Origin: Clostridiales bacterium
Lineage (GTDB): Bacteria > Bacillota > Clostridia > Lachnospirales > CAG-274
Assembly (NCBI GenBank): GCA_018371275.1
Contig: JAHALF010000006.1
Location: 1-64,000, forward strand
Length of the DNA: 64,000 nucleotides
Reading direction: 5' to 3'
In this document: positions 57,368-64,000 of the stretch, piece by piece
How positions within the stretch are numbered: position 1 is the first letter of the stretch
How the letters are laid out: the number at the start of each line of letters is the position of its first letter
Program-made: the position numbers and the translations under genes
The notes under the pieces: generated by a model
The model's database searches: none
What the model was told of the DNA's origin: nothing
Seen by the model: the letters and a program-made list of their open reading frames with translations, nothing else

Positions 57368-58405
57368 TCAATCTGATGATAAGGATTTAAGAACATTATT
57401 TATATTTTTAACAATTCCATCTAAAACACTAACAGCTTTAGCATAGTCCATACGAGTTGGTGCTATAATACCTATTGTACCCTTAGCACCAGCTATTTTA
57501 TACTCAGTTTTTACAATACTACAATCTTTTAATCCTTCTATAGCATTTTCTCCACCTATTAATATTTGGACAGAATTATCATTTTCACTATTATTGCTTA
57601 ATATATCTATTAACATTTGTTTTTCTTCTAAAGATTGAAAAACAGGCTTTGCTTTTTCTATATCACTAAACTCCTTAAAGTCCAATATATTTTTTATTCC
57701 ACTTGTGTAAACTTTAAGCTCCTCTTCTTCTTTAGTTGCCTTAAATATTTCATTAAACACCTTATTTATAACCTGCTCTGCATCTGTTAAAATATCTTTT
57801 TCATCTTTATCAATTAAATTTTTAATTTCTTCTAAAGAATATCTTTCTATTAAACTATTTGCTGCATAACTAATGGATATTAAATCTTGTACAGATAAAT
57901 TTTTATCTACAGGAACAATATAATTTTTAACCGTTTTATTTTCTGTAACAACAACCGCAATAATAGATGTTTCATCTAGTGATACAAGCTGAATATGTTT
58001 AATTTTTTCTTTTTCAATCTTTGGTTTGCTAATAATAGTTGGATAGTTTGTAAGCATAGATAAAGCTTTTGCTGTTTGTTCCATAAGATAATCCATATGA
58101 TTTATATTATTTACTATTACATTTTGCAAAAATTTAGTTTCTTCATCTGTAAGCTCTCTATGCCCCATAAGATTATCTACATATAGTCTATATCCTTTAT
58201 CCGATGGTATACGACCAGAAGACGTATGAAGCTGTGTTATAAGCCCAAGTTCTTCTAAATCACTCATTTCATTTCTTATAGTTGCACTACTAATACCTAA
58301 ATCATAATTTTTAGCAATAGTACGAGAACCTATTGGTTCTCCTGTTTCTATATAACCTGTAATAATAGCTTCTAATATTTTAGTTTTTCTTTCATTTAAG
58401 TTCAA
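57368..58405 (-). CDS. hrcA: Heat-inducible transcription repressor HrcA
   Basis: 345 residues. N-terminal winged HTH (KILEAIITGYIETGEPIGSRTIAKNYDLGISSATIRNEMSDLEELGLI) and GAF-like effector domain; GRIPSDKGYRLYVD is diagnostic. Represses this operon by binding CIRCE, with GroE as modulator in other Firmicutes. The start codon is TTG, preceded by GGAAGTGA; no ATG in frame is nearer. Confidence 0.97.
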   Translation of the reverse strand: MNLNERKTKILEAIITGYIETGEPIGSRTIAKNYDLGISSATIRNEMSDLEELGLITQLHTSSGRIPSDKGYRLYVDNLMGHRELTDEETKFLQNVIVNNINHMDYLMEQTAKALSMLTNYPTIISKPKIEKEKIKHIQLVSLDETSIIAVVVTENKTVKNYIVPVDKNLSVQDLISISYAANSLIERYSLEEIKNLIDKDEKDILTDAEQVINKVFNEIFKATKEEEELKVYTSGIKNILDFKEFSDIEKAKPVFQSLEEKQMLIDILSNNSENDNSVQILIGGENAIEGLKDCSIVKTEYKIAGAKGTIGIIAPTRMDYAKAVSVLDGIVKNINNVLKSLSSD

Positions 58406-58451
58406 AAAATCACTTCCTTAGGAACAAATAACATACGACTAACTAAATCTA

Positions 58452-58478
58452 TTAGCACTCAAATTCTATGAGTGCTGT
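58452..58478. promoter_or_regulatory. CIRCE operator
   Basis: TTAGCACTC-N9-GAGTGCTGT: left arm perfect, right arm matches the TTAGCACTC-N9-GAGTGCTAA consensus at seven of nine positions. It lies between the promoter and hrcA, where HrcA would block transcription. Confidence 0.95.
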
Positions 58479-58491
58479 CTAGCTTAAAATA

Positions 58492-58520
58492 ACATTAACA
58501 CTTTTTTTTATTTTTGTCAA
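58492..58520 (-). promoter_or_regulatory. Promoter of hrcA-grpE-dnaK
   Basis: Consensus TTGACA on the minus strand (58515-58520), 17 bases before a weak -10 TAATGT (58492-58497), just upstream of CIRCE. Confidence 0.6.
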
Positions 58521-58577
58521 GTACTTTATATTTTATTTACATATTTTTTATTTATAATATAAAATAAATCTAACAAG

Positions 58578-58641
58578 TTAAAATAATGGTAATTAAAAAT
58601 GTATAGCCTAGGCTATACATTTTTAATTACCATTATTTTAA
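58578..58641. repeat. Perfect 64-nt palindrome overlapping the XRE stop codon
   Basis: Positions 58578-58609 are the exact reverse complement of 58610-58641 with no loop (centre CCTAGG). It includes the stop codon of the XRE gene and lies upstream of the hrcA promoter. As RNA it is a 32-bp hairpin that could stop transcription from the XRE gene; the T-run is short, so a role as a protein-binding or cruciform site is possible too. Confidence 0.85.
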
Positions 58642-59021
58642 CTATTAATATCTTCTTTTTCTCCATGTTTATTTGAAACATATTTTTTAAAGTTTTTCAT
58701 AGTTCCTATAACAAAATCTAACTCTTGTTCATCCATACTATTAACATAAGTCGATATTGTAGTCCTTTTTTTATCAATGCTAGGCTCTTCTTTTATAACT
58801 ATTCTCTCATCAGATGGGCAAGTGATAAGTTGATCTAATGTAATACTAAAAAAGTTAGCAATTCTACATAAATTTTTTATGCTTGTCCCTCTTTGGCCTC
58901 TTTCAATTAATCCTAAAAATCCGGGTGCGATGTTTAAGATTTCTGAAAGTTCATCAATTGTAAGATTTCTTTTTTGTCTTTCAAATCTAACATTGGAACC
59001 AATTATTTTATTATGATCCAT
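58638..59021 (-). CDS. XRE-family transcriptional regulator
   Basis: 127 residues. Residues 7-62 are a Cro/C1-type HTH (IGSNVRFERQKRNLTIDELSEILNIAPGFLGLIERGQRGTSIKNLCRIANFF), followed by about 60 residues that may mediate dimerisation (ISTYVNSMDEQELDFVIGTMKNFKKY). Similar small clostridial regulators are often SinR-like or redox/stress regulators, but no target can be named. GGAGG precedes the ATG. Monocistronic between purE and hrcA. Confidence 0.85.
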   Translation of the reverse strand: MDHNKIIGSNVRFERQKRNLTIDELSEILNIAPGFLGLIERGQRGTSIKNLCRIANFFSITLDQLITCPSDERIVIKEEPSIDKKRTTISTYVNSMDEQELDFVIGTMKNFKKYVSNKHGEKEDINS

Positions 59022-59157
59022 TTAAATACCTCCAAAGTAAAAAATTAAAATAAATTACGTATAAATTATATACTTATATAACATTTTACCACAAAAATCA
59101 CTTATTTTCAATAGTCAGCATAAAATTTACTAACATTTTTTTAGTATATTTAATATA

Positions 59158-59673
59158 CTATAAATATTCTTTAATATATTTTTCATATCCCATATTTTCT
59201 AAACAATTTGCTTTTTCTAAAACTAAATCATTTAAATTTTTCCTATAATTATTTACTTTATTACTAATATTTTCGTCAAAAGCACCTAATATTTGTATAG
59301 CCAATAGTCCAGCATTTGCTCCTCCATCAATAGCAACTGTAGCAACTGGTATACCTGCTGGCATTTGTACTATAGAATATAAAGAGTCAATGCCTTTTAA
59401 AGCCTTAGTTTTTATAGGAACCCCTATAACTGGTAATGTTGTAATAGCAGCTACCATCCCTGGCAAATGAGCTGCTCCTCCAGCTCCAGCTATAATTATT
59501 TTTATATCTCTATCTTTTGCACTTTCTGCATATTGGTATAACCTTTCTGGTGTTCTATGGGCAGATACAATAGTTATCTCATAATCAATATTAAAATCTT
59601 CCAAAACCCTTGCTGCCTCTTTCATAACCTTTAAATCAGAATCACTTCCCATAATAATTCCTACTTTATCCAT
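59158..59673 (-). CDS. purE: N5-carboxyaminoimidazole ribonucleotide mutase PurE
   Basis: 171 residues, class I PurE. It converts N5-CAIR to CAIR in purine synthesis. Signatures [26 protein letters not shown] (catalytic His) and [24 protein letters not shown] are present. Start 10 bp after the purK stop, so translated from the purK message. Confidence 0.97.
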   Translation of the reverse strand: MDKVGIIMGSDSDLKVMKEAARVLEDFNIDYEITIVSAHRTPERLYQYAESAKDRDIKIIIAGAGGAAHLPGMVAAITTLPVIGVPIKTKALKGIDSLYSIVQMPAGIPVATVAIDGGANAGLLAIQILGAFDENISNKVNNYRKNLNDLVLEKANCLENMGYEKYIKEYL

Positions 59674-59683
59674 ATTTTGCCTC

Positions 59684-60850
59684 CTAATTTTTAGAAATAA
59701 ACTTTATATAATCATAAGCTTTTGTAGCATTTTTTTCTGCTTGTTCTAAAGATAACATAGAGCAAGTTAAATGTCCCATTTTTCTTTTAGGAATTGTCTG
59801 TTGTTTACCATATATATGTACAAATACATTATCTATATTAAGAGCTTCTTCTAATCCTTTTACTAAAGTATCTCCCTTATGCCCATCTTCACCAAGAAGA
59901 TTTATCATTATCGTAGGATTTAATAAGCTAGTATTGCCTAAAGGCAGTCCCAAAATAGCCCTTATATGATTTTCAAACTGACTTGTAACACAGCCCTCTA
60001 TTGTATAATGACCAGAATTATGAGGTCTTGGTGCTATTTCATTTACTAAAACATCTCCATCTTTTGTTACAAAAAACTCAACACAAAACATACCAACGCC
60101 ATTAAATATATTTATAATATTATGTGCTATACCTATAGCTTTTTTCTTACTTTCTTCTGATATATTGGCTGGTACAATTGTCTTATGTAAAATATTATCT
60201 ATATGTATATTATTCCCTACTGGATATACTTTTATATCGTTATTTAACCCTCCACAAGCAAGAACAGATACTTCCATATCAAAATTTATAAATTTTTCCA
60301 CCATTAAAGGTATATCTAAATTAGGATTTAACATATTAAACCCTTTTTCTATATCTTCCTCACATTTTATTACATAATTTCCTTTACCATCATACCCCCC
60401 TGTGCAAGATTTTAACACCATTGGATATGAAAAATTTTTAGCTACATTTTTTATATCTTGTGTACTTTCTACAAGACAAAAATCAGGAACATTAATATTA
60501 TTATCTTTTAAAACTGTTTTTTGTGTAAATTTATTTTGAATAATCTTTAAAGACTTTGGACTTGGATATATTTTATGACCTAAATTTTCAAGCTCCATAA
60601 GACAATTATAATCTATATGTTCAAATTCATAAGTTATAACATCACATTTTTTAGCTAAAGCATATATAGCTTCTCTATCCGAAAAATTAGCCACTATATG
60701 TTCATCACAAATACTACTAGAAGGACAGTCTTTGGTAGGATCTAATATAACAACATAACAACCTAGTTTTTTAGCTTCTAATATCATCATTTTACCAAGC
60801 TGTCCGCCGCCAATTATACCTATTTTTTGATTTAAAGGATAAAATTTCAT
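59684..60850 (-). CDS. purK: N5-carboxyaminoimidazole ribonucleotide synthase PurK
   Basis: ATP-grasp enzyme that makes N5-CAIR from AIR, ATP and bicarbonate for PurE. It has 388 residues from the preferred start. Blocks: [38 protein letters not shown] (ATP grasp), [31 protein letters not shown]. The longest frame opens with a GTG at 60862 that overlaps the GGAG site; the ATG at 60850 (MKFYPLNQ) is better though 11 bases away. Own promoter; the other pur genes are not in the window. Confidence 0.95.
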   Translation of the reverse strand: MKFYPLNQKIGIIGGGQLGKMMILEAKKLGCYVVILDPTKDCPSSSICDEHIVANFSDREAIYALAKKCDVITYEFEHIDYNCLMELENLGHKIYPSPKSLKIIQNKFTQKTVLKDNNINVPDFCLVESTQDIKNVAKNFSYPMVLKSCTGGYDGKGNYVIKCEEDIEKGFNMLNPNLDIPLMVEKFINFDMEVSVLACGGLNNDIKVYPVGNNIHIDNILHKTIVPANISEESKKKAIGIAHNIINIFNGVGMFCVEFFVTKDGDVLVNEIAPRPHNSGHYTIEGCVTSQFENHIRAILGLPLGNTSLLNPTIMINLLGEDGHKGDTLVKGLEEALNIDNVFVHIYGKQQTIPKRKMGHLTCSMLSLEQAEKNATKAYDYIKFISKN

Positions 60851-60885
60851 AGTATAAAACACTCCTAATGAAAATATTTAAAATT

Positions 60886-60914
60886 AGTATAACATAAAAA
60901 TACTTATATGTCGA
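60886..60914 (-). promoter_or_regulatory. Promoter of purK-purE
   Basis: TCGACA (60909-60914), 17-base spacer and TATACT (60886-60891) on the minus strand, 36 bp ahead of the purK start. Confidence 0.6.
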
Positions 60915-60926
60915 CAATAAAAATAC

Positions 60927-60955
60927 TTGTGTTATAGTATTTAATTTGTTATAAT
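60927..60955 (+). promoter_or_regulatory. Promoter of the cation efflux gene
   Basis: TTGTGT (60927-60932), 17-base spacer and TATAAT (60950-60955), 35 bp ahead of the start. Divergent from the purK promoter with 12 bp between their -35 boxes. Confidence 0.6.
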
Positions 60956-60990
60956 TTTTATTAATGTTATTATTTTTTTAGGAGGTAATA

Positions 60991-62166
60991 ATGACAAATA
61001 TATTAATAAAATTATTTATAAAGGATTATAAAAATATTAAAGATGAAAATATTAGAAGAAAATATGGAGAACTTGGTAGTTTCGTTGGCATATCTAGCAA
61101 TATAGTATTATTTATTATAAAAATTTTAGTAGGTACATTTATAGGTAGTGTTGCTATAATGGCAGACTCTTTTAATAATCTATCAGATAGTTTATCGTCT
61201 ATAATAACATTAGTTGGATTTAAGCTAGGAGCGAAACCAGCAGATGAAGAGCACCCTTTTGGTCATGGCAGAATGGAATATATATCTGGTCTTATAGTAT
61301 CATTTATTATAATGCTTATAGGGTTTGAATTTTTAAGAACCTCTTTCTTTAAGGTTATAAATCCTGAAAATATATCTTTTAGCTATGCCACTATATTTAT
61401 TTTATTAATAACTGTATTAATAAAAGTATGGCAAGCATTTTTTAACAAAAAAATAGGCACTTTAATAAATTCACATTCTTTAATAGCAACTGCAACTGAC
61501 AGCCGTAATGATGTTATAGTAACGTCTGTAACTATACTTTCTTTAATTATATTTAAATTTTTTAGTATAAATTTAGATGGTTATTTTGGTATAATTGTAT
61601 CAATCTTTTTAATGTATTCAGGATTTACCCTTGCTAGAGAAACTTTATCTCCTCTTTTAGGAGAAGCTGTTGATAATGAACTTGCCGAAAAAATAAAATC
61701 TATAGCCTTAAGCTATGAAGGTATTATAGGTGTACACGATATACTAGTACATAACTATGGTCCTAATAAAAGTATAGCCTCTTTACATGTAGAGGTCCCT
61801 AGTGATGTAAATATAAATAAATCTCATGAAATAATAGACCTTATAGAAAAACATATACAAAAAGAACTTAATATATTCTTAACTATACATATGGATCCTG
61901 TAAATATAAATGATGATAGAATAGAACCTATATTAAATACTATAAAGGATGTTTTTAAAAAATATAATGATGAACTAGATACTCACGATCACAGACTTGT
62001 AGATGGTGAAAACAGAATAAATTTTATATTCGATTTAGTTATACCTTATAATTTTTCAAAAGAGAAAGAAATAAATCTTATATCCGATATAAAATCTAGT
62101 GTTTCAAAATTAGATGAAAGGTATAAATGTATAATAAATATAGAAAAAAGTTTTATAAATAAATAA
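60991..62166 (+). CDS. Cation diffusion facilitator family transporter
   Basis: 391 residues with about six membrane helices. The CDF metal sites are recognisable: ADSFNNLSDSLSS (helix 2) and HSLIATATDSRNDV (helix 5); the loop block DEEHPFGHGRMEYISG is diagnostic. A cytoplasmic C-terminal metal-binding domain (about 220-300, GVHDILVHNYGPNKSIASLHVEVP) is followed by an unusual extra domain of about 85 residues. Exports zinc, iron, manganese or cobalt; metal not deducible. AGGAGGT precedes the ATG. Confidence 0.93.
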   Translation: MTNILIKLFIKDYKNIKDENIRRKYGELGSFVGISSNIVLFIIKILVGTFIGSVAIMADSFNNLSDSLSSIITLVGFKLGAKPADEEHPFGHGRMEYISGLIVSFIIMLIGFEFLRTSFFKVINPENISFSYATIFILLITVLIKVWQAFFNKKIGTLINSHSLIATATDSRNDVIVTSVTILSLIIFKFFSINLDGYFGIIVSIFLMYSGFTLARETLSPLLGEAVDNELAEKIKSIALSYEGIIGVHDILVHNYGPNKSIASLHVEVPSDVNINKSHEIIDLIEKHIQKELNIFLTIHMDPVNINDDRIEPILNTIKDVFKKYNDELDTHDHRLVDGENRINFIFDLVIPYNFSKEKEINLISDIKSSVSKLDERYKCIINIEKSFINK

Positions 62167-62196
62167 TTTTAATTATACTATAAAGGAAGTTTTTAA

Positions 62197-64000
62197 ATGT
62201 CTAAAACAGAAAATAAAAAGGATAACTTAAAAAATAATAAAACAAAAAATACTAGTCCCCCTAAAATTCCTGTTAATAATAATCTATCTTTAGAAATAAC
62301 ATCTATACTTATAATATGTTTTAGCATTTTACTTATAATAAGTATATTTTTTAATAGTGGTGGTTTTTTAGGTAAATCTCTTAGCAATCTTTTTAAGGGG
62401 TTATTTGGCATAGGAGCTTATTTTTTACCTATTATAATGATTATATCTAGTATATATGTTTTTTTTGTACAATCTAACAAAATAAATACCTTTAAGTTAA
62501 TATTATATATAATATCATTTATTCTTTTAATAATATTTTTCCATATTATAAATAGAGAAGACATAAGTAACTTTTCAAATTATTTTACATACTTAGCTAA
62601 TGAATATAAAACAGGTAGCTTTTTAGATGGCGGTATTTTTGGTGCTTTGATTGGAGATTTATTTATAAAAACAATAGGTGTATTTGCAAGCTATATTGTA
62701 ATTATAATTTTATTTATCTCAACTATATTTTTATTAACTGGAAAATCCTTTTTTTCTACAGTTTCTAAAGGATTTAAAAATTTATCTAATTATTTTTACT
62801 ATGAATATGACATTAAAGATAGTGTAGAAGAAGAAAATATAAACAATTTAAATAGAAAAAATGTTTTTTCGAAAATAAAAGAAAAAATATCTAATGAAAA
62901 AATTATTAAAAATAATGAAGATGAATATGAACAACCTCCTCCACCACCTATAACTAAGCGAACCACTAAAAAATTACCAAATCCTGATATTATAATAGAT
63001 AGTGGTATAGATTTTGAAATGCCTAGAAGAACTATAAAGAGATACAATAACTACCTTTTTGATGGTGTGGATAAATATAAACGCATAGAAAAACCTGTCT
63101 TTTTTGATATGAACAAAAACACTAAATTAGACAAAGAAAAAAAGATTATTTTTGCAATGGACGAAATAAATAATCCTAAAAAATATGCTAATAACTATAG
63201 TAATACGACAAACAATAATAAACAAGTTGATAATGACTTAAAAATTTTTGAAGATGCAAAAATTACCAGTAATGATATATGTTATAAAACATCAACTGTA
63301 TCAAAACCATTAGAAAAAGATTTTAATAATACTCCACTTTCTAACAATTCAGACTTATTCCAAGTTAAGTCTAAAGAAGAGTATATAAATGATGTATATA
63401 AAAAGAAAAAGATTGAAAACCTAACTTCAACTAATAAATTTGATATAGATTTAAAATTTGCAAATAATAAATCTATAGATGATATATTTGAAAATCCACC
63501 AGAAGAATTTTTACAAAATGAAGTAGACGATAATCATTTAAACAATTTAGATGAGTTTTATAATTTTAATGATAATAGTGAAGATACAGAAAATATTAAT
63601 AATTCTACACCTTTAAATAATGGTGTTAAACTTGATTATAAACCATCATATGATGATGACAACATTTCTGATAACATACTATTAAATAATGATAATAACC
63701 TTAATGATATACTATTAGATGATGATAATTCCGAAAATATATTATTAGATAATGACGACCTTAATGATATATTATTAGAAGATGGTAATGACTCTAAAAA
63801 TATACCACTAAATAATAATAAACTAGTTTGCAATAATGAGAATACAACAAATATAAAAAAAGATAATGATGGATTCACTATAATAAACCAAAATGAAAAT
63901 GTTAATAAACAAATTAATAAAAGTATTGACAAAATAGAAGAAAAGGAACAAAATATAAATGAACCTATCATTATAAAACCTGATGTAGAAAAAATGGTAA
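62197..64000 (+). CDS. DNA translocase FtsK/SpoIIIE, N-terminal part (cut by window end)
   Basis: ATG at 62197 follows AAAGGAAG by eight bases; 601 codons are open to the window edge. Residues 30-200 hold four or five membrane helices of the FtsK 4TM domain (ITSILIICFSILLIISIFF, GIGAYFLPIIMIISSIYVFF, KLILYIISFILLIIFFHII, FASYIVIIILFISTIFLLTG). From about 210 a long Asn/Asp/Ser-rich linker runs on, with repeated NDILL/ENILL units near 485-540. The motor and gamma domains lie beyond 64000. Family assignment rests on the membrane-domain pattern and linker; chromosome segregation or sporulation translocation follows from the family. Confidence 0.8.
   Translation, partial: MSKTENKKDNLKNNKTKNTSPPKIPVNNNLSLEITSILIICFSILLIISIFFNSGGFLGKSLSNLFKGLFGIGAYFLPIIMIISSIYVFFVQSNKINTFKLILYIISFILLIIFFHIINREDISNFSNYFTYLANEYKTGSFLDGGIFGALIGDLFIKTIGVFASYIVIIILFISTIFLLTGKSFFSTVSKGFKNLSNYFYYEYDIKDSVEEENINNLNRKNVFSKIKEKISNEKIIKNNEDEYEQPPPPPITKRTTKKLPNPDIIIDSGIDFEMPRRTIKRYNNYLFDGVDKYKRIEKPVFFDMNKNTKLDKEKKIIFAMDEINNPKKYANNYSNTTNNNKQVDNDLKIFEDAKITSNDICYKTSTVSKPLEKDFNNTPLSNNSDLFQVKSKEEYINDVYKKKKIENLTSTNKFDIDLKFANNKSIDDIFENPPEEFLQNEVDDNHLNNLDEFYNFNDNSEDTENINNSTPLNNGVKLDYKPSYDDDNISDNILLNNDNNLNDILLDDDNSENILLDNDDLNDILLEDGNDSKNIPLNNNKLVCNNENTTNIKKDNDGFTIINQNENVNKQINKSIDKIEEKEQNINEPIIIKPDVEKMV

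Noticed and set aside
59142..59160. Palindrome TAGTATATT-T-AATATACTA at the purE stop as terminator
   Set aside because: On the minus strand it is followed by an A-run, not a T-run, so it does not look like a terminator of purE.
60896..60928. Direct repeat AAAAATACTT twice between purK and the cation efflux gene
   Set aside because: Simple AT-rich sequence inside the back-to-back promoters; no palindrome or known operator form.

Overview
The window is chromosomal DNA of a very AT-rich, endospore-forming low-GC Gram-positive bacterium, most likely a Clostridia/Lachnospirales-type anaerobe. This rests on the codon and base composition, AGGAGG/AGGTGA ribosome binding sites, SpoVT and SpoVS, a type II fatty acid cluster led by a FabT-type MarR regulator and using FabK, an HrcA/CIRCE heat-shock operon, SLH-domain surface proteins and an AbgT transporter. 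No species can be named from sequence alone. No rRNA, tRNA or CRISPR array was recognised.

Layout. 1-1700: end of a membrane-anchored protein gene and a secreted metalloprotease-like protein. 1.7-9.0 kb (minus strand): division and envelope genes ftsZ, divIB and murA, then the helicase pcrA, a VanZ-like protein and ispE. 9.1-18.8 kb (plus): a complete fatty acid synthesis operon, fabT-fabH-(small membrane ORF)-fabK-fabD-fabG-fabF-accB-fabZ-accC-accD-accA, behind a sigma-A promoter that abuts a palindromic FabT-type operator. 18.8-21.2 kb: GH29 fucosidase, nicotinamidase-like and Nudix genes on the same strand. 21.4-26.0 kb (minus): glmM, aroE, abgT, spoVT. 26.2-29.3 kb (plus): nadE, exoA, rhodanese. 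29.3-32.3 kb (minus): a GH18 wall/spore-type glycosidase and a coiled-coil membrane protein. 32.5-35.5 kb: a 1001-residue GH36-like glycosidase. 35.6-36.9 kb (minus): RsiV-like anti-sigma factor and ECF sigma factor behind an ECF-type promoter, divergent from spoVS. 37.3-42.9 kb (minus): ung, a 46-codon ORF and a 1516-residue SLH surface protein.

43-49 kb is the accessory region: a leucine-rich-repeat protein, about 0.8 kb of non-coding DNA holding a decayed tnpV transposon gene, a MerR regulator, a membrane-anchored serine hydrolase (beta-lactamase fold) and a serine recombinase. The last codons of the recombinase overlap the start of a conserved Cys-rich, probable spore-surface gene that has no ribosome binding site or credible start of its own. 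That junction looks like the end of a site-specific element inserted at the very 5' end of a sporulation gene, a possible small skin-like element, and is the most interesting lead here.

49.4-53.0 kb: an SLH protein and a LysM/G5/M23 wall peptidase in one operon. 53.0-58.5 kb (minus): hrcA-grpE-dnaK and dnaJ, with dnaK and dnaJ separated by an opposite-strand Lit/DUF1461-type membrane protein gene. 58.5-64 kb: an XRE regulator whose stop codon lies in a perfect 64-nt palindrome, purK-purE, a cation diffusion facilitator and the first 601 codons of an FtsK/SpoIIIE translocase cut by the window end.

Many start codons were moved from the longest ORF to the codon correctly spaced from a Shine-Dalgarno sequence (SD). 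The cases are noted under each gene.
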